From Lactobacillus sp. Sy-1 (GTDB lineage: Bacteria; Bacillota; Bacilli; Lactobacillales; Lactobacillaceae): a DNA stretch of 64,000 nt. The position numbers and the translations under genes were made by a program. The first letter of the stretch is position 1, and each line of letters starts with the position of its first letter. This document shows, one piece after another, positions 18,240 through 29,292 of this stretch. The notes under the pieces are model-generated. The model was not told the origin of the DNA and did not search any database. It saw only the letters and a list, made by a program, of their open reading frames with translations. The stretch spans positions 744,001 through 808,000 of the forward strand of contig NZ_JACCIU010000001.1 in NCBI RefSeq assembly GCF_019303535.1. Reading direction: 5' to 3'.

Positions 18240-18875
18240 ATGACCAAAAAAGGAATCTTAGGTAAAAAAGTAGGAATGACTCAAGTATTCAGTGAAAATG
18301 GAGAATTAACTCCAGTTACTGTTATTGATGTTACTCCTAACGTTGTTTTGCAAAAGAAGACCGTTGAAAATGACGGTTACGAAGCAATTCAAGTTGGTTT
18401 TGACGACAAGAGAGCTGTTCGTTCAAACAAACCAGAAAAAGGTCATGCAGCAAAAGCAAAGACTAATCCTAAGCGCTTCATTAAAGAAATTCGAGATGTT
18501 GAGCTTGGCGATTATAACGTAGCAGACGAAGTAAAGGCAGATGTCTTCGAAGCAGGTGACATCGTTGATGTTACAGGTATCTCGAAGGGTCATGGATATC
18601 AAGGTAACATCCACAAGGATGGTCAATCACGTGGACCAGAAACTCATGGTTCAAGATACCACCGTCGTCCTGGTTCATTAGGTTCAATCATTAACCGTGT
18701 TGTTAAGGGTATGAAGCTTCCAGGTCGGATGGGTAACAAGACTGTTACTATTCAAAACCTTGAAATCGTAAAGGCTGACACTGAAAACAACGTTCTTCTT
18801 GTTAAAGGTAACGTTCCAGGTGCCAACAAATCACTATTAGTAGTTAGATCTGCAGCTCGCGGATCTCAAAAATAA
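18240..18875 (+). CDS. rplC: 50S ribosomal protein L3
   Basis: L3 is an early assembly protein that reaches toward the peptidyl-transferase centre. The 211-residue product begins [17 protein letters not shown], and the extended loop [12 protein letters not shown] near residue 137 is intact. A CGGAGG site precedes the ATG. It lies 34 bp behind rpsJ. Confidence 0.98.
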   Translation: MTKKGILGKKVGMTQVFSENGELTPVTVIDVTPNVVLQKKTVENDGYEAIQVGFDDKRAVRSNKPEKGHAAKAKTNPKRFIKEIRDVELGDYNVADEVKADVFEAGDIVDVTGISKGHGYQGNIHKDGQSRGPETHGSRYHRRPGSLGSIINRVVKGMKLPGRMGNKTVTIQNLEIVKADTENNVLLVKGNVPGANKSLLVVRSAARGSQK

Positions 18876-18892
18876 GAAAGGAGGAACAATAA

Positions 18893-19516
18893 ATGACAAG
18901 CGTAGCATTATACAAACAAGATGGTAGTACAAATGGCAACGTCGACTTAAATGACGCCATTTTCAACATCGAACCAAACGATAGTGTTGTATTTGATACA
19001 ATCACTATGCAACGCGCATCACAACGTCAAGGTACCCATGCTGTTAAAAACAGAAGTGCCGTTCGCGGTGGTGGTAAGAAGCCATGGCGTCAAAAGGGAA
19101 CTGGTCGTGCTCGTCAAGGTTCCATCCGTTCACCACAATGGCGTGGCGGTGGTGTTGTCTTCGGACCAACTCCTCGCTCATACGCATACCACCTTCCAAA
19201 GAAGGTTACTCGTTTAGCTGTTAAGTCTGTTCTTTCAGAAAAGGTTGCTAACGATGCCTTTGTTGTTGTTGATTCACTAGCATTTAGTGCTCCTAAGACT
19301 AAGGAATTTAACAACGTATTAAAGAATTTGGATGCTACTACTAAGACTTTAGTTGTCTTAGAAGATGACAACGATAACGTTGCTTTATCAGCACGTAACT
19401 TAAAGAACGTTACTGTTATTAGTGCTAAGAGTGTTAACACTCTTGACGTTGTTCACAGTGACAAGGTTGTTATTACTAAGGCTGCTCTTTCTCAAGTAGA
19501 GGAGGTGCTCGCATAA
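18893..19516 (+). CDS. rplD: 50S ribosomal protein L4
   Basis: L4 lines the polypeptide exit tunnel. In some bacteria it also represses its own operon. The 207-residue protein carries the tunnel loop near residues 50-90 ([21 protein letters not shown]). The ATG follows GAAAGGAGG. Its stop codon overlaps the rplW start by one base, which suggests translational coupling. Confidence 0.98.
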   Translation: MTSVALYKQDGSTNGNVDLNDAIFNIEPNDSVVFDTITMQRASQRQGTHAVKNRSAVRGGGKKPWRQKGTGRARQGSIRSPQWRGGGVVFGPTPRSYAYHLPKKVTRLAVKSVLSEKVANDAFVVVDSLAFSAPKTKEFNNVLKNLDATTKTLVVLEDDNDNVALSARNLKNVTVISAKSVNTLDVVHSDKVVITKAALSQVEEVLA

Positions 19517-19803
19517 TGGAATCACGCGATATCATTTTACGTCCAGTTATCACTGAAGCAACCACTGCTTTAATGGATGACAAACGTTACACATTTGATG
19601 TAGACGTACGGGCAACTAAGACACAAGTTAAAAAAGCAATCGAAGATATCTTTGATGTTAAGGTTGTTAAAGTAAACATTATGAATCTTAAGGGTAAGAA
19701 GAAGCGCCAAGGATCATTCGTTGGTTACACTAAGAAGCGCCGTAAGGCAATCGTTACTCTATCTTCAGATTCAAATGAAATTCAATTATTTAGCGAAAAA
19801 TAA
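19516..19803 (+). CDS. rplW: 50S ribosomal protein L23
   Basis: L23 sits at the tunnel exit and docks trigger factor and SRP. It is 95 residues, starting [16 protein letters not shown]. The start overlaps the rplD stop, and AGAGGAGG lies inside the end of rplD. Confidence 0.98.
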   Translation: MESRDIILRPVITEATTALMDDKRYTFDVDVRATKTQVKKAIEDIFDVKVVKVNIMNLKGKKKRQGSFVGYTKKRRKAIVTLSSDSNEIQLFSEK

Positions 19804-19828
19804 AATATTAAAATAGGAGGGGAATACT

Positions 19829-20671
19829 TTGGCACTTAAAAAGTACAAACCAACCAGTAATGGTCGTCGTAACATGACTAGCCTTAACTATAAGGAAGTT
19901 ATTACGACTCAAAAGCCTGAAAAGTCTTTATTGGCTGCTAAGAAGCACCAAGCTGGTCGTAACAACTCAGGCCGCATGACTGTTCGTCATCGTGGTGGTG
20001 GTAACAAAAACCAATACCGGATTATTGATTTTAAGCGTAACAAAGATGATGTTATGGCTACTGTTCAATCAATCCAATATGACCCAAATCGGACTGCTAA
20101 TATCGCATTATTAGTATATGCTGATGGTGTTAAATCATACATCCTTGCCCCTAAGGGACTAAAGGTTGGGGATAAAGTTGAATCAGGTGCAAATGCTGAT
20201 ATTAAAGTTGGTAATGCATTACCATTGAACAAGATCCCAGTTGGTAGTATCATTCATAACATCGAATTGAAGCCTGGTAAGGGTGGTCAATTAGTTCGTT
20301 CTGCTGGTACTTCAGCTCAATTATTAGGTAATGAAGGTAAATACGCACTAGTTAAGTTATCATCTGGTGAAGTTCGTATGATTCTTTCAGTAAACCGTGC
20401 TACTATCGGTAGTGTTGGAAATGAAGAACACGGATTAGTTAATGTTGGTAAGGCCGGTCGTACTCGTTACAAAGGTCAACGTCCACATGTTCGTGGTTCT
20501 GTAATGAACCCTAACGACCATCCACATGGTGGTGGGGAAGGTAAAGCTCCAGTTGGTTACCCATCTCCATTATCACCATGGCACAAGAAGACTGTTGGTA
20601 AGAAGACTCGTTCTAAGAGTGCTCGTTCTAACAAGATGATTGTTCGTCGTCGTAAAGGTTCAAAGATGTAA
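19829..20671 (+). CDS. rplB: 50S ribosomal protein L2
   Basis: L2 is needed for subunit association and peptidyl transfer. The 280-residue protein contains the conserved C-terminal segment [16 protein letters not shown] near residue 229 with the functionally important histidine. The start is TTG ([10 protein letters not shown]), preceded by TAGGAGGGG. Confidence 0.98.
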   Translation: MALKKYKPTSNGRRNMTSLNYKEVITTQKPEKSLLAAKKHQAGRNNSGRMTVRHRGGGNKNQYRIIDFKRNKDDVMATVQSIQYDPNRTANIALLVYADGVKSYILAPKGLKVGDKVESGANADIKVGNALPLNKIPVGSIIHNIELKPGKGGQLVRSAGTSAQLLGNEGKYALVKLSSGEVRMILSVNRATIGSVGNEEHGLVNVGKAGRTRYKGQRPHVRGSVMNPNDHPHGGGEGKAPVGYPSPLSPWHKKTVGKKTRSKSARSNKMIVRRRKGSKM

Positions 20672-20715
20672 TTTAATTCATCACTAAAAGATGAATTTGA
20701 AAGGGAGGTTTTATA

Positions 20716-20994
20716 ATGAGTCGTAGTTTAAAGAAGGGACCATTTGCTGATGCCAGTCTTTTAAAGAAGATTGATGCTCAAAAGGATTCTGAAAAGAAGT
20801 CAGTAATTAAGACCTGGTCTCGTCGATCAACTATTTTTCCAAGCTTCATTGGATACACTATCGCTGTTTATAACGGGAGAAGACACGTTCCCGTTTACGT
20901 TCAAGAAGACATGGTAGGACACAAGCTTGGTGAATTCGTACCAACCCGTACTTTCCATGGTCACGCTAAGGGTGACGATAAGAAAACTGTCTAA
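20716..20994 (+). CDS. rpsS: 30S ribosomal protein S19
   Basis: S19 is a head protein near the A site and the intersubunit bridge. It has 92 residues, beginning [12 protein letters not shown] and containing the conserved [19 protein letters not shown] precedes the ATG. Confidence 0.98.
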   Translation: MSRSLKKGPFADASLLKKIDAQKDSEKKSVIKTWSRRSTIFPSFIGYTIAVYNGRRHVPVYVQEDMVGHKLGEFVPTRTFHGHAKGDDKKTV

Positions 20995-21011
20995 ACAAGG
21001 AGGATTAATAA

Positions 21012-21359
21012 ATGGCTGAACAAGTTACATCAGCAAAAGCTACTGCAAGAACTGTTCGTATTGCCGCTCGTAAGGTCCGCCTTGTAGTTGATCTTATTAG
21101 AGGTAAAAGCGTGGCAGAAGCCAGTGCAATCTTGAAATTCACTCCTCGGGGTGCTTCTCCAGTTGTATCAAAGGTTCTTATGTCAGCTGTAGCTAATGCA
21201 GAAAATAATTTTGATTTAGATCGTGAAGACTTAGTTGTAAGTGAAGCATATGTAAATGAAGGACCAACTTTAAAGCGGTTCCGTCCTCGTGCAAAGGGTT
21301 CAGCTTCACCAATTAACAAGAGAACTAGTCACATCACTGTCGTAGTTTCTGAAAAGTAG
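21012..21359 (+). CDS. rplV: 50S ribosomal protein L22
   Basis: L22 lines the exit tunnel with L4 through its long beta-hairpin. The 115-residue protein has the hairpin tip near residues 85-100 ([18 protein letters not shown]), the site of macrolide-resistance changes in other species. AAGGAGG precedes the ATG. Confidence 0.98.
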   Translation: MAEQVTSAKATARTVRIAARKVRLVVDLIRGKSVAEASAILKFTPRGASPVVSKVLMSAVANAENNFDLDREDLVVSEAYVNEGPTLKRFRPRAKGSASPINKRTSHITVVVSEK

Positions 21360-21371
21360 GAGGTATAACGC

Positions 21372-22088
21372 GTGGGTCAAAAAGTAAATCCAAACGGATT
21401 TCGTGTAGGAATCATCCGCGATTGGGAAGCAAAATGGTATGCTGAAAAAGATTTTGCTGCTAATCTTAAGGAAGACCTTCAAATCCGTAAATATATCGCA
21501 GAAAGACTTTCTGACGCTTCTGTTTCTACTGTAGAAATCGAACGTGCTGCAAAGCGTGTCAACGTTTCTATTCACACTGCTAAGCCAGGAATGGTTATTG
21601 GTAAGGGTGGATCCGAAGTTGAAAGTCTTCGTAAACAATTAAACTCATTAACTGGTAAGCGTGTTCACATTAACATTATCGAAATCAAGAAACCTGATTT
21701 AGATGCTATTCTTGTTGGTGAAAACATTGCTGCTCAACTAGAAGGTCGTGTGGCTTTCCGTCGTGCAATGCGTCAAGCAATGCAACGTAGTGTTCGTTCA
21801 GGTGCTAAGGGTATTAAGACTCAAGTAGCTGGTCGTTTGAATGGTGCTGATATGGCTCGTATCGAATCATACGCTGAAGGTACTGTTCCATTGCATACTT
21901 TACGTGCTGATATCGATTACTCATGGGAAGAAGCACATACTACTTACGGTGCTATTGGTGTTAAGACTTGGATTTATCGTGGTGAAATTTTACCAGGCCA
22001 AGCTGCTGTTAACAACGATATCCCAGCTAATAACAATAATCGTCGAAACAACAACCGGCGGAACAATAATCGTAAAGGAGGGGAATAA
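21372..22088 (+). CDS. rpsC: 30S ribosomal protein S3
   Basis: S3 is part of the mRNA entry channel. The KH domain is recognisable near residues 60-100 ([12 protein letters not shown]). The start is GTG ([13 protein letters not shown]) behind TAGGAGG. The last 20 or so residues are an Asn/Arg low-complexity tail ([15 protein letters not shown]). Such tails vary between lactobacilli. It is followed two bases later by rplP. Confidence 0.97.
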   Translation: MGQKVNPNGFRVGIIRDWEAKWYAEKDFAANLKEDLQIRKYIAERLSDASVSTVEIERAAKRVNVSIHTAKPGMVIGKGGSEVESLRKQLNSLTGKRVHINIIEIKKPDLDAILVGENIAAQLEGRVAFRRAMRQAMQRSVRSGAKGIKTQVAGRLNGADMARIESYAEGTVPLHTLRADIDYSWEEAHTTYGAIGVKTWIYRGEILPGQAAVNNDIPANNNNRRNNNRRNNNRKGGE

Positions 22089-22090
22089 GC

Positions 22091-22522
22091 ATGCTAGTAC
22101 CAAAACGTGTAAAACATCGTCGTGAACATCGTGGTAAGTTACGTGGTCAAGCAAAGGGTGGTAAGTCAGTTACTTTCGGTAGTTATGGTTTACAATCATT
22201 AGATTCACATTGGATTACCAATAGACAAATCGAAGCTTGTCGTGTTGCTATCACACGTTACATGAAGCGTGGTGGGAAAGTTTGGATTAAGATTTTCCCT
22301 CACAAATCATATACTGAAAAAGGTGTCGGAGTTCGTATGGGTAATGGTAAGGGTGCCCCAGCTGGATGGGTTGCCCCCGTTAAACGTGGTAAGGTGTTAT
22401 TCGAAGTAGGAGACACTACTGATGAAATTGCTAAAGAAGCTTTACGTTTAGCTGCAATGAAGCTTCCTGTACGTACTAAGATTGTTAAAAAGGAAGTAGG
22501 TGGCGAATCAAATGAAGGCTAA
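22091..22522 (+). CDS. rplP: 50S ribosomal protein L16
   Basis: L16 stabilises the A-site tRNA on the large subunit. It has 143 residues, starting [25 protein letters not shown] lies in the end of rpsC, just before the ATG. Its 3' end overlaps rpmC. Confidence 0.98.
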   Translation: MLVPKRVKHRREHRGKLRGQAKGGKSVTFGSYGLQSLDSHWITNRQIEACRVAITRYMKRGGKVWIKIFPHKSYTEKGVGVRMGNGKGAPAGWVAPVKRGKVLFEVGDTTDEIAKEALRLAAMKLPVRTKIVKKEVGGESNEG

Positions 22523-22706
22523 AGAAATTAATGAATTAACCACTGATCAAATGCACGAAAAAGAACAAGGTTACAAAGAAGAATTGTTTAACCTTCGTTT
22601 TCAATTGGCTACTGGACAATTGGAAAATACTGCAAGATTAAAACAAGTTCGTAAGAACATTGCACGTATTAAGACTGCACTTCGTCAAAAAGAATTAAAC
22701 AAGTAA
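22512..22706 (+). CDS. rpmC: 50S ribosomal protein L29
   Basis: L29 is a small two-helix protein at the tunnel exit. I take the ATG at 22512 ([10 protein letters not shown]), which matches the family and gives 64 residues. An in-frame GTG at 22500 would add four residues inside rplP. The start overlaps the rplP stop by 11 bases, so the two are probably translationally coupled. Confidence 0.97.
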   Translation: MKAKEINELTTDQMHEKEQGYKEELFNLRFQLATGQLENTARLKQVRKNIARIKTALRQKELNK

Positions 22707-22731
22707 GAATACGATAAAAGGAGGTTTATAC

Positions 22732-22998
22732 ATGAGCGAAGAACGTAATGAACGCAAGGTATACCGTGGTCGCGTTGTTTCTGACAAGATGGATAAGACT
22801 ATTTCTGTAATTGTTGAAACCACTAAGACTCATCCAACTTACGGTAAGCGGGTTAAGTATTCAAAGAAATACAAGGCGCATGATGAAAAGAATGAAGCTA
22901 AAAATGGCGACATTGTTGAAATCATGGAAACTCGGCCATTATCAGCTACTAAACATTTCCGTTTAGTTAACATTGTTAAGAAAGCTGTTATTATCTAG
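22732..22998 (+). CDS. rpsQ: 30S ribosomal protein S17
   Basis: S17 is a primary 16S rRNA-binding OB-fold protein. The 88-residue product contains [26 protein letters not shown] precedes the ATG. Confidence 0.98.
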   Translation: MSEERNERKVYRGRVVSDKMDKTISVIVETTKTHPTYGKRVKYSKKYKAHDEKNEAKNGDIVEIMETRPLSATKHFRLVNIVKKAVII

Positions 22999-23046
22999 TC
23001 ATTTTATCGTATTCTAATGATCCAACTATGAAGGGAGGATTTTACC

Positions 23047-23415
23047 GTGATTCAACAAGAAAGTCGTTTAAAAGTTGCTGATAACTCAGGTGCTCGTGAA
23101 ATTTTAACCATTAAGGTTTTAGGTGGATCAAGTAGACGTTATGCAGGTATCGGTGACATCATTGTTGCTACTGTAAAACAAGCAACACCAGGTGGCGTTG
23201 TCAAAAAGGGTGACGTTGTTAAGGCTGTTATCGTTAGAACTAAGTCTGTATCTCGTCGTAAGGACGGTTCATACATTCGTTTTGACGAAAATGCTGCTGT
23301 TATCGTTAATGATGACAAGAGCCCCCGTGGAACTCGTATCTTTGGACCGGTTGCACGTGAATTACGTGACAACAACTTCATGAAGATCGTTTCACTAGCT
23401 CCTGAAACACTATAA
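23047..23415 (+). CDS. rplN: 50S ribosomal protein L14
   Basis: L14 forms intersubunit bridges. It has 122 residues, starting [16 protein letters not shown] from a GTG codon behind AAGGGAGG. The 48-bp gap after rpsQ contains no obvious terminator. Confidence 0.98.
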   Translation: MIQQESRLKVADNSGAREILTIKVLGGSSRRYAGIGDIIVATVKQATPGGVVKKGDVVKAVIVRTKSVSRRKDGSYIRFDENAAVIVNDDKSPRGTRIFGPVARELRDNNFMKIVSLAPETL

Positions 23416-23446
23416 TAACTACTAAACGCCAAGGAGGTGCCGTAAA

Positions 23447-23755
23447 ATGTTAATTAAAACTGGTGACAAAGTTCGTGTAATCAGTGGTAAAGACAAGGGT
23501 AAAGAAGGAACTGTTACAAAGACTATTGCCTCAACAGATCGCGTAGTAGTTGAAGGTGTTAACATCGTTAAGAAGCATCAAAAAGCTTCTCAAAGTAACC
23601 CACAGGGTGGAATTAATGATGTAGAAGCACCTATTCATGTTTCTAACGTTATGATTATTGACCCTTCTAACAACGAACCAACTAAGATTGGAATTAGAGA
23701 AGATAACGGAAAGAAAGTTCGCTTCTCAAAGAAGACAAATACATCACTCGATTAA
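23447..23755 (+). CDS. rplX: 50S ribosomal protein L24
   Basis: L24 is an assembly initiator with a KOW motif near the N-terminus ([16 protein letters not shown]). It is 102 residues. AAGGAGG precedes the ATG. Confidence 0.98.
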   Translation: MLIKTGDKVRVISGKDKGKEGTVTKTIASTDRVVVEGVNIVKKHQKASQSNPQGGINDVEAPIHVSNVMIIDPSNNEPTKIGIREDNGKKVRFSKKTNTSLD

Positions 23756-23783
23756 TTTTTGATGAAGGGAGGATATCTCATTT

Positions 23784-24326
23784 ATGCCAAGTCGCTTACA
23801 AGACAAATACACTAATGAAATTTCAAAATCATTAGTTGAAAAATTTAACTACTCATCAATCATGCAAGCTCCAAAGCTTGATAAGATTGTTTTGAACATG
23901 GGTGTTGGTGACGCTGTTACCAACGCTAAGAATTTAGATGAAGCAGTTGCTGAATTAGCTTTAATTTCTGGTCAAAAGCCATTAGTTACAAAGGCTAAGA
24001 AGTCAATTGCCGGTTTTAGACTACGTGAAGGTATGTCAATCGGTGCTAAGGTTACTTTACGTGGCCAACGTATGTACGAATTTTTAGATAAATTGATTAA
24101 CGTTTCACTTCCACGTGTCCGTGATTTTCATGGTGTTAGCAAGAAATCATTCGACGGTCGTGGTAACTACACTTTAGGTGTTCGTGAACAATTAATTTTC
24201 CCAGAAATCAACTACGATAACGTTAATCGTGTTCGTGGATTAGATATTGTTATTGTTACTACTGCTAATAGTGATGAAGAATCAAAAGAATTATTAGCAC
24301 AATTCGGAATGCCATTCACTAAGTAG
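23784..24326 (+). CDS. rplE: 50S ribosomal protein L5
   Basis: L5 binds 5S rRNA and contacts the P-site tRNA. The 180-residue product has conserved blocks such as [11 protein letters not shown] and the C-terminal [16 protein letters not shown] lies upstream. Confidence 0.98.
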   Translation: MPSRLQDKYTNEISKSLVEKFNYSSIMQAPKLDKIVLNMGVGDAVTNAKNLDEAVAELALISGQKPLVTKAKKSIAGFRLREGMSIGAKVTLRGQRMYEFLDKLINVSLPRVRDFHGVSKKSFDGRGNYTLGVREQLIFPEINYDNVNRVRGLDIVIVTTANSDEESKELLAQFGMPFTK

Positions 24327-24349
24327 TGAATCTATAGGGAGGCTTTATA

Positions 24350-24535
24350 TTGGCTAGAAAAGCATTAGTTTTAAAAGCAAATCGTCCTGCAAAGTTCTCA
24401 ACTCAAAACTACACAAGATGTGAACGCTGTGGACGTCCTCACTCTGTTTACAGAAAATTCCATCTATGCCGTCTTTGTATTCGTGATTTAGCCCACAAGG
24501 GTCAAATTCCTGGTATGAAGAAGGCCAGCTGGTAA
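24350..24535 (+). CDS. rpsN: 30S ribosomal protein S14, zinc-binding short form
   Basis: The 61-residue S14 contains CxxC pairs at Cys24/Cys27 and Cys40/Cys43. This is therefore the zinc-containing form, not the longer zinc-free paralogue used under zinc limitation. The start is TTG (MARKALVLK) behind AGGGAGG. Confidence 0.97.
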   Translation: MARKALVLKANRPAKFSTQNYTRCERCGRPHSVYRKFHLCRLCIRDLAHKGQIPGMKKASW

Positions 24536-24566
24536 AATATAAAAAATAAAGGGAGGCTTATCGTTT

Positions 24567-24980
24567 ATGTCTATGACAGATCCAATTGCAGATTTCTTAA
24601 CTCGGATTCGGAATGCCAACATGGCTCGTCACGAATCAGTTGAAGCACCTGCATCAAAAATTAAACGTGCCATTGCTGAGATCCTTAAAAACGAAGGATT
24701 CGTTCGCGATGTTGAATACATCGAAGACGACAAGCAAGGCGTTATCCGCGTATTCTTAAAGTACGGTAAGGATAACGACGGTAGAAGTAACCGTCGTGTT
24801 ATCTCTGGTTTAAAGCGTATTTCAAAGCCAGGTTTACGTTCATACGTTGATTCACAATCAGTTCCTAAGGTTTTAAATGGTTTAGGAATTGCGATTATTT
24901 CAACTTCTGAAGGTGTTATTACTGATAAGGAAGCTCGCGCCAAGAAAATTGGTGGCGAAGTATTAGCTTACGTTTGGTAA
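24567..24980 (+). CDS. rpsH: 30S ribosomal protein S8
   Basis: S8 binds the central domain of 16S rRNA and in enterobacteria represses the spc operon. It is 137 residues, starting [17 protein letters not shown]. It is a few residues longer than many homologues because of an internal insertion near residue 75 (DNDGRSNRR). AGGGAGG precedes the start. Confidence 0.97.
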   Translation: MSMTDPIADFLTRIRNANMARHESVEAPASKIKRAIAEILKNEGFVRDVEYIEDDKQGVIRVFLKYGKDNDGRSNRRVISGLKRISKPGLRSYVDSQSVPKVLNGLGIAIISTSEGVITDKEARAKKIGGEVLAYVW

Positions 24981-25007
24981 AATTTTAAAAGTATTGGAGG
25001 TGTAATT

Positions 25008-25547
25008 TTGAGTCGTATTGGTTATAAAAAGGTTGAATTACCTGAAAAGGTTGAATTCAGTCAAGAAGATGACAAGTTAACTGTTAAGGGACCTAAGGGT
25101 ACATTATCAACTACGCTTTCACCTGAAATTGCTGTTAAGGTTGAAGATAACGTTGTTAGTTTTGAACCTAGCGTTCGTTACACTAACAAAGTTCGTGCAA
25201 TGCACGGAACTATGCGTGCTAACTTCAACAACATCGTTGAAGGTGTTACTAACGGTTTCAAGAAAACCCTTAAGCTTATCGGGGTTGGATACCGTACTCA
25301 ATTAAAGGGTAAGACTTTAATTCTTAACGTTGGTTACTCAAACCCCGTTGAAATTGAAGTTCCTGCAGATCTTGAACTAGAAGTTCCAGATAACACAACT
25401 ATTAACATCAGTGGAATCAACAAGCAACACGTTGGTGACTTTGCTGCTAAGGTTCGTGCCGTGCGTTCACCTGAACCATACAAAGGTAAGGGTATTCGTT
25501 ACGAAGATGAATATGTACGTCGTAAGGAAGGTAAAACTGGTAAGTAA
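25008..25547 (+). CDS. rplF: 50S ribosomal protein L6
   Basis: L6 is a two-domain protein near the GTPase centre. It has 179 residues, starting [15 protein letters not shown] from TTG with TTGGAGG upstream. The conserved [12 protein letters not shown] is present near residue 155. Confidence 0.98.
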   Translation: MSRIGYKKVELPEKVEFSQEDDKLTVKGPKGTLSTTLSPEIAVKVEDNVVSFEPSVRYTNKVRAMHGTMRANFNNIVEGVTNGFKKTLKLIGVGYRTQLKGKTLILNVGYSNPVEIEVPADLELEVPDNTTINISGINKQHVGDFAAKVRAVRSPEPYKGKGIRYEDEYVRRKEGKTGK

Positions 25548-25598
25548 TATTATTATTACTTATTATTTTGCTACTATATTAAATTAGAGGTGACTATT

Positions 25599-25955
25599 TT
25601 GATTACAAAACCAGATAAGAACAAGACACGCCAACGTCGTCATTTACGTGTCCGTAACAAGATTTCTGGTACTGCCGAGTGCCCACGCTTGAACGTTTTC
25701 CGTTCTAACAAAAACATCTACGCTCAAATTATTGATGATGTAGAGGGTGTGACGCTTGCTAGTGCCTCAACTCTCGATAGTGAAGTTAGTGAAGGAAACA
25801 AGACTGACCAAGCTAAAATCGTGGGTAAGTTAGTTGCTGAAAGAGCAGCTGCTAAAAACGTTAAAAATGTTGTATTTGATCGTGGGGGTTACCTTTACCA
25901 TGGCCGTGTTCAAGCCTTGGCAGAAGCCGCTCGTGAAAATGGACTAGAATTCTAA
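25599..25955 (+). CDS. rplR: 50S ribosomal protein L18
   Basis: L18 delivers 5S rRNA to the large subunit. I place the start at TTG 25599, giving [15 protein letters not shown], because the upstream in-frame GTG at 25590 lies within the Shine-Dalgarno site GAGGTG. The protein then has 118 residues, the usual length. Confidence 0.97.
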   Translation: MITKPDKNKTRQRRHLRVRNKISGTAECPRLNVFRSNKNIYAQIIDDVEGVTLASASTLDSEVSEGNKTDQAKIVGKLVAERAAAKNVKNVVFDRGGYLYHGRVQALAEAARENGLEF

Positions 25956-25976
25956 AAAAGGAGGAATTGACAACAC

Positions 25977-26495
25977 ATGGCTAAAAAAATTCGTCCGAAC
26001 CAAATTGACGCAAGTAAATTAGAACTTGAAGATAATGTTGTTGCTATTAATCGGATTACCAAGGTTGTTAAAGGTGGACGTCGTCTACGTTTTGCTGCTT
26101 TAGTAGTTGTTGGTGACAAGAATGGACATGTTGGTTTCGGTACTGGTAAAGCTCAAGAAGTTCCAGAAGCTATCCGTAAAGCAGTTGAAGATGCTCGTAA
26201 GAACTTAATTGAAGTACCAATTGTTGGAACTACTATCCCTCACGAAGTTGTTGGTATCTTCGGTGGTGGAAAGATCATGTTGAAGCCAGCCGTTGAAGGT
26301 TCTGGAGTTGCTGCTGGTGGTGCTGTTCGTGCCGTTATGGAATTAGCTGGTATCGATGATGTTACTAGTAAGCGTCTGGGTTCAGACACACCAATCAACT
26401 CTGTTCGTGCAACTTTCGAAGGTTTAATTTCATTGAAGAGTGCAGAAGAAGTTTCTGCTTTACGTGGTGTTTCTGCTCAACACTTAGCAGAATAA
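25977..26495 (+). CDS. rpsE: 30S ribosomal protein S5
   Basis: S5 contributes to decoding accuracy and mRNA unwinding. The 172-residue product has the double-stranded RNA-binding-like N-terminal region ([19 protein letters not shown]). AAAGGAGG precedes the ATG. Confidence 0.98.
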   Translation: MAKKIRPNQIDASKLELEDNVVAINRITKVVKGGRRLRFAALVVVGDKNGHVGFGTGKAQEVPEAIRKAVEDARKNLIEVPIVGTTIPHEVVGIFGGGKIMLKPAVEGSGVAAGGAVRAVMELAGIDDVTSKRLGSDTPINSVRATFEGLISLKSAEEVSALRGVSAQHLAE

Positions 26496-26509
26496 GGAGG
26501 AGTTTAGAG

Positions 26510-26692
26510 ATGGCTCAATTAAAAATTACTTTAGCTCATAGTGCAGCGCACCGTCTCCCTAAGCAACGTAAAATCGTTGAAGCACTTGGTTTACACCGTG
26601 TTAACAGCACTGTTGTAAAGCAAGATAACGAAGCTGTTCGTGGTGCCTTATTTAAGATCGCACATTTAGTTAAAGTTGAACAAGTTAAGTAA
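26510..26692 (+). CDS. rpmD: 50S ribosomal protein L30
   Basis: L30 is a small protein of 60 residues ([20 protein letters not shown]) between rpsE and rplO. AAGGAGG precedes the ATG. Confidence 0.97.
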   Translation: MAQLKITLAHSAAHRLPKQRKIVEALGLHRVNSTVVKQDNEAVRGALFKIAHLVKVEQVK

Positions 26693-26722
26693 TTTACTAT
26701 TTAATAAGGAGGTGTACTTTTA

Positions 26723-27154
26723 ATGAAGTTAAATGAATTAAAAGCTGCTGAAGGTTCACGTTCATCAAGATCAAGAATTGGTCGTGGTCGCGGAAGTAAA
26801 GGTAAGACCGCTGGTCGTGGACAAAAAGGTCAAAAAGCTCGTAGCAAGACTCGTTTAGGTTTTGAAGGTGGGCAAATGCCTCTTTACCGTCAAATGCCAA
26901 AACGTGGATTCTCTAACATTAACCGCAAGGAATATGCAGTTGTTAACTTAGCATCATTAAACCAATTTGATGATGGTGCGGATGTAACTCCTGAAAGCCT
27001 TGCAGAAGCTGGTTTAGTTAAAAACGTTAAGTTTGGAATTAAGATTCTTGGCGAAGGCGATTTAACTAAGAAATTAACTGTTAAGGCTAACAAGTTTTCT
27101 AAGTCAGCCCAATCAGCAATTGAAAATGCCGGCGGTAAAATTGAGGTGATCTAA
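26723..27154 (+). CDS. rplO: 50S ribosomal protein L15
   Basis: L15 is a late-assembly protein with a long basic N-terminal extension ([20 protein letters not shown]). It has 143 residues. Its stop overlaps the secY ATG by one base, so the two are likely coupled. Confidence 0.98.
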   Translation: MKLNELKAAEGSRSSRSRIGRGRGSKGKTAGRGQKGQKARSKTRLGFEGGQMPLYRQMPKRGFSNINRKEYAVVNLASLNQFDDGADVTPESLAEAGLVKNVKFGIKILGEGDLTKKLTVKANKFSKSAQSAIENAGGKIEVI

Positions 27155-28470
27155 TGCTATCAACCATAACGAGCGCTTTTAAGATAAAGGATATTAGAAA
27201 TAAGATCCTCTTTACTTTAGGAGTACTAATTGTTTTTAGACTTGGTTCATTTATTACGGTTCCTGGTATAAACGCTAAAGCACTTCAAAGCGTTTCTTCT
27301 TCTGGATTGGTTAGCATTTTAAACACCTTTAGTGGTGGTGGGTTAACAAACTACTCCATCTTCGCTATGGGTGTTTCACCGTATATTACTGCTCAAATTG
27401 TTGTTCAACTTCTCCAAATGGATATCGTTCCTAAGTTTGTGGAGTGGGGTAAACAAGGGGAAGTTGGTCGACGTAAATTAAATCAGGTTACTAGAATTAT
27501 GACCGTTATTCTTGCGTTCGTCCAATCCGTTGGGATTACAGCTGGTTTTAATACTTTAAGTAGTTTGAATCTAGTTAAAAATCCTGGAATTGCAACTTAC
27601 GTAAGTATTGGTATTATTCTAACCGGTGGTTCAATGTTAACAACCTGGATGGGAGACATGATTACTGATCGAGGAATCGGTCAGGGTGTTTCCATGATTA
27701 TCTTTGCAGGTATTGTTGCAAGAATTCCAGTTGGAATCCAACAACTATATACTGATTATATTGTGGGTGAAAGTGGATCTGGTTTATGGCAAGGAATTGC
27801 ATTCTTAGCTGTAATTCTTATTGCTGTTTTAATTATTGTTACTTTTGTTACCTGGGTTCAACAAGCTGAACGAAGAATCCCAATTCAATATACGAGACGG
27901 GTTTCCAGTTCAAATGATAGTAGTTATCTACCATTAAAGGTTAACGTTGCTGGGGTTATCCCAGTTATCTTTGCCAGTTCGTTTATTTCAACTCCGCAAA
28001 CAATTTTAATTTATTTTGCGAATAATCACCAAAACGATACTTGGTATCAGATAATGTCACAAATATTTAATATGCAATCAGTTTATGGTTCCATATTATA
28101 TACACTTTTGATTGTTGTATTTACTTTCTTCTATGCTTTCGTTCAGGTCAATCCAGAAAAACTTTCTGAGAATTTAACCAAACAAGGAAGTTATATTCCG
28201 GGAGTTTGGCCAGGTAATGAAACTCAAACTTATATTTCTAAATTATTAATGCGTTTGAGTGTTGTCGGTGCTATTTTCTTAGGAATCGTTGCTTTAATTC
28301 CACTTATTGCTCAAAACGTTTGGAACTTGAGCGAATCAGTTGGTTTGGGTGGTACTAGTTTATTAATCGTTGTCGGGGTTGCAATTGAAGCAATTAGACA
28401 GATTAAGGGATTAATGATGAAGCGTGAATACGTTGGATTTATTAAGAACCCTAGACCAACAGATTTATAG
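27154..28470 (+). CDS. secY: Preprotein translocase channel subunit SecY
   Basis: SecY is the ten-helix membrane channel through which SecA pushes unfolded preproteins. The 438-residue product has the plug and pore region near residues 60-80, including ALQSVSSSGLVSILNTFSGGG. Conserved cytosolic loops such as DRGIGQGVSMIIF near residue 173 and the C-terminal MMKREYVGFIKNP are also present. GAGGTGAT precedes the ATG. Confidence 0.98.
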   Translation: MLSTITSAFKIKDIRNKILFTLGVLIVFRLGSFITVPGINAKALQSVSSSGLVSILNTFSGGGLTNYSIFAMGVSPYITAQIVVQLLQMDIVPKFVEWGKQGEVGRRKLNQVTRIMTVILAFVQSVGITAGFNTLSSLNLVKNPGIATYVSIGIILTGGSMLTTWMGDMITDRGIGQGVSMIIFAGIVARIPVGIQQLYTDYIVGESGSGLWQGIAFLAVILIAVLIIVTFVTWVQQAERRIPIQYTRRVSSSNDSSYLPLKVNVAGVIPVIFASSFISTPQTILIYFANNHQNDTWYQIMSQIFNMQSVYGSILYTLLIVVFTFFYAFVQVNPEKLSENLTKQGSYIPGVWPGNETQTYISKLLMRLSVVGAIFLGIVALIPLIAQNVWNLSESVGLGGTSLLIVVGVAIEAIRQIKGLMMKREYVGFIKNPRPTDL

Positions 28471-28487
28471 AATAAAGGGGTAATATT

Positions 28488-29150
28488 ATGTCAATGAATC
28501 TTATTTTAATGGGACTACCAGGTGCTGGTAAGGGTACTCAAGCAGAATATATTGTTGAAAAATATGGAATTCCTCATATCTCAACTGGTGATATCTTCCG
28601 TGCTGCAATTAAAAATGAAACTCCAATGGGAGTGGAAGCTAAAAAGTACATTGATAAGGGTGAATTAGTTCCAGATGAAGTTACTTCTGGAATTGTTAAG
28701 GATCGTTTATCACAAGATGACACTAATAAGGGATACATGTTAGATGGTTTTCCTAGAACTTTACAACAAGCTAATGATTTAGAAAAAATTGCAAGTGATC
28801 TTGATAAGCCAATCGATGCGGTAATTAACATTGATGTTGATCCTAAGACTTTGGTTGATCGTTTATCCGGACGGTTTATTTGTAAAAATTGTGGTGCTAC
28901 TTACCATAAATTATTCAAAATGCCAAAGGTTAAAGATACTTGTGATGTTTGTGGCGGACATGAATTTTATCAACGTAGTGATGACAAACCTGAAACAGTT
29001 AAAAATCGTTTAGATGTTAACATTAAAATGAATACACCTTTGATTGATTTTTATAAAAATAAGAATGTTCTGTTTACTGTTGATGGGAATCAATCCATTG
29101 AAGACGTTACTAAGGCGATTACCAAAATCCTTGATAAATTTCAAGATTAA
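28488..29150 (+). CDS. adk: Adenylate kinase
   Basis: Adenylate kinase interconverts ATP plus AMP and two ADP. The P-loop GLPGAGKGT lies near residue 9. The lid carries a zinc-binding CxxC pair (CKNC and CDVC near residues 131-153), typical of Gram-positive enzymes. ATG 28488 has AAAGGGG at good spacing. An internal ATG two codons later gives [10 protein letters not shown], the usual annotated start. It follows secY in the spc operon. Confidence 0.97.
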   Translation: MSMNLILMGLPGAGKGTQAEYIVEKYGIPHISTGDIFRAAIKNETPMGVEAKKYIDKGELVPDEVTSGIVKDRLSQDDTNKGYMLDGFPRTLQQANDLEKIASDLDKPIDAVINIDVDPKTLVDRLSGRFICKNCGATYHKLFKMPKVKDTCDVCGGHEFYQRSDDKPETVKNRLDVNIKMNTPLIDFYKNKNVLFTVDGNQSIEDVTKAITKILDKFQD

Positions 29151-29292
29151 TTTCTCTATTATATCAATTTATTGTTGATATAATTGTTCAGTCGCGCTTT
29201 GTGTGCTAAACTATCCTATGTATGTAGGATTGAGAAATTAGTGCATTTAATTATGTATTAATAAAATATATGATTTTTGGGAGGATTTTTCT
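29151..29292 (+). other. Structured gap between adk and infA
   Basis: ATATCAA/TTGATAT forms a 7-bp inverted repeat at 29161-29181 that overlaps a possible TATAAT (29179-29184). TCCTA/TAGGA forms another at 29214-29229. Neither is followed by a T run. An internal promoter or a leader element for infA-rpmJ-rpsM-rpsK-rpoA-rplQ is plausible. No gene is seen. Confidence 0.4.

Noticed and set aside
22020-22085. Short-repeat array resembling a CRISPR or minisatellite
   Set aside because: It is codon-level repetition in the S3 tail, without spacers.
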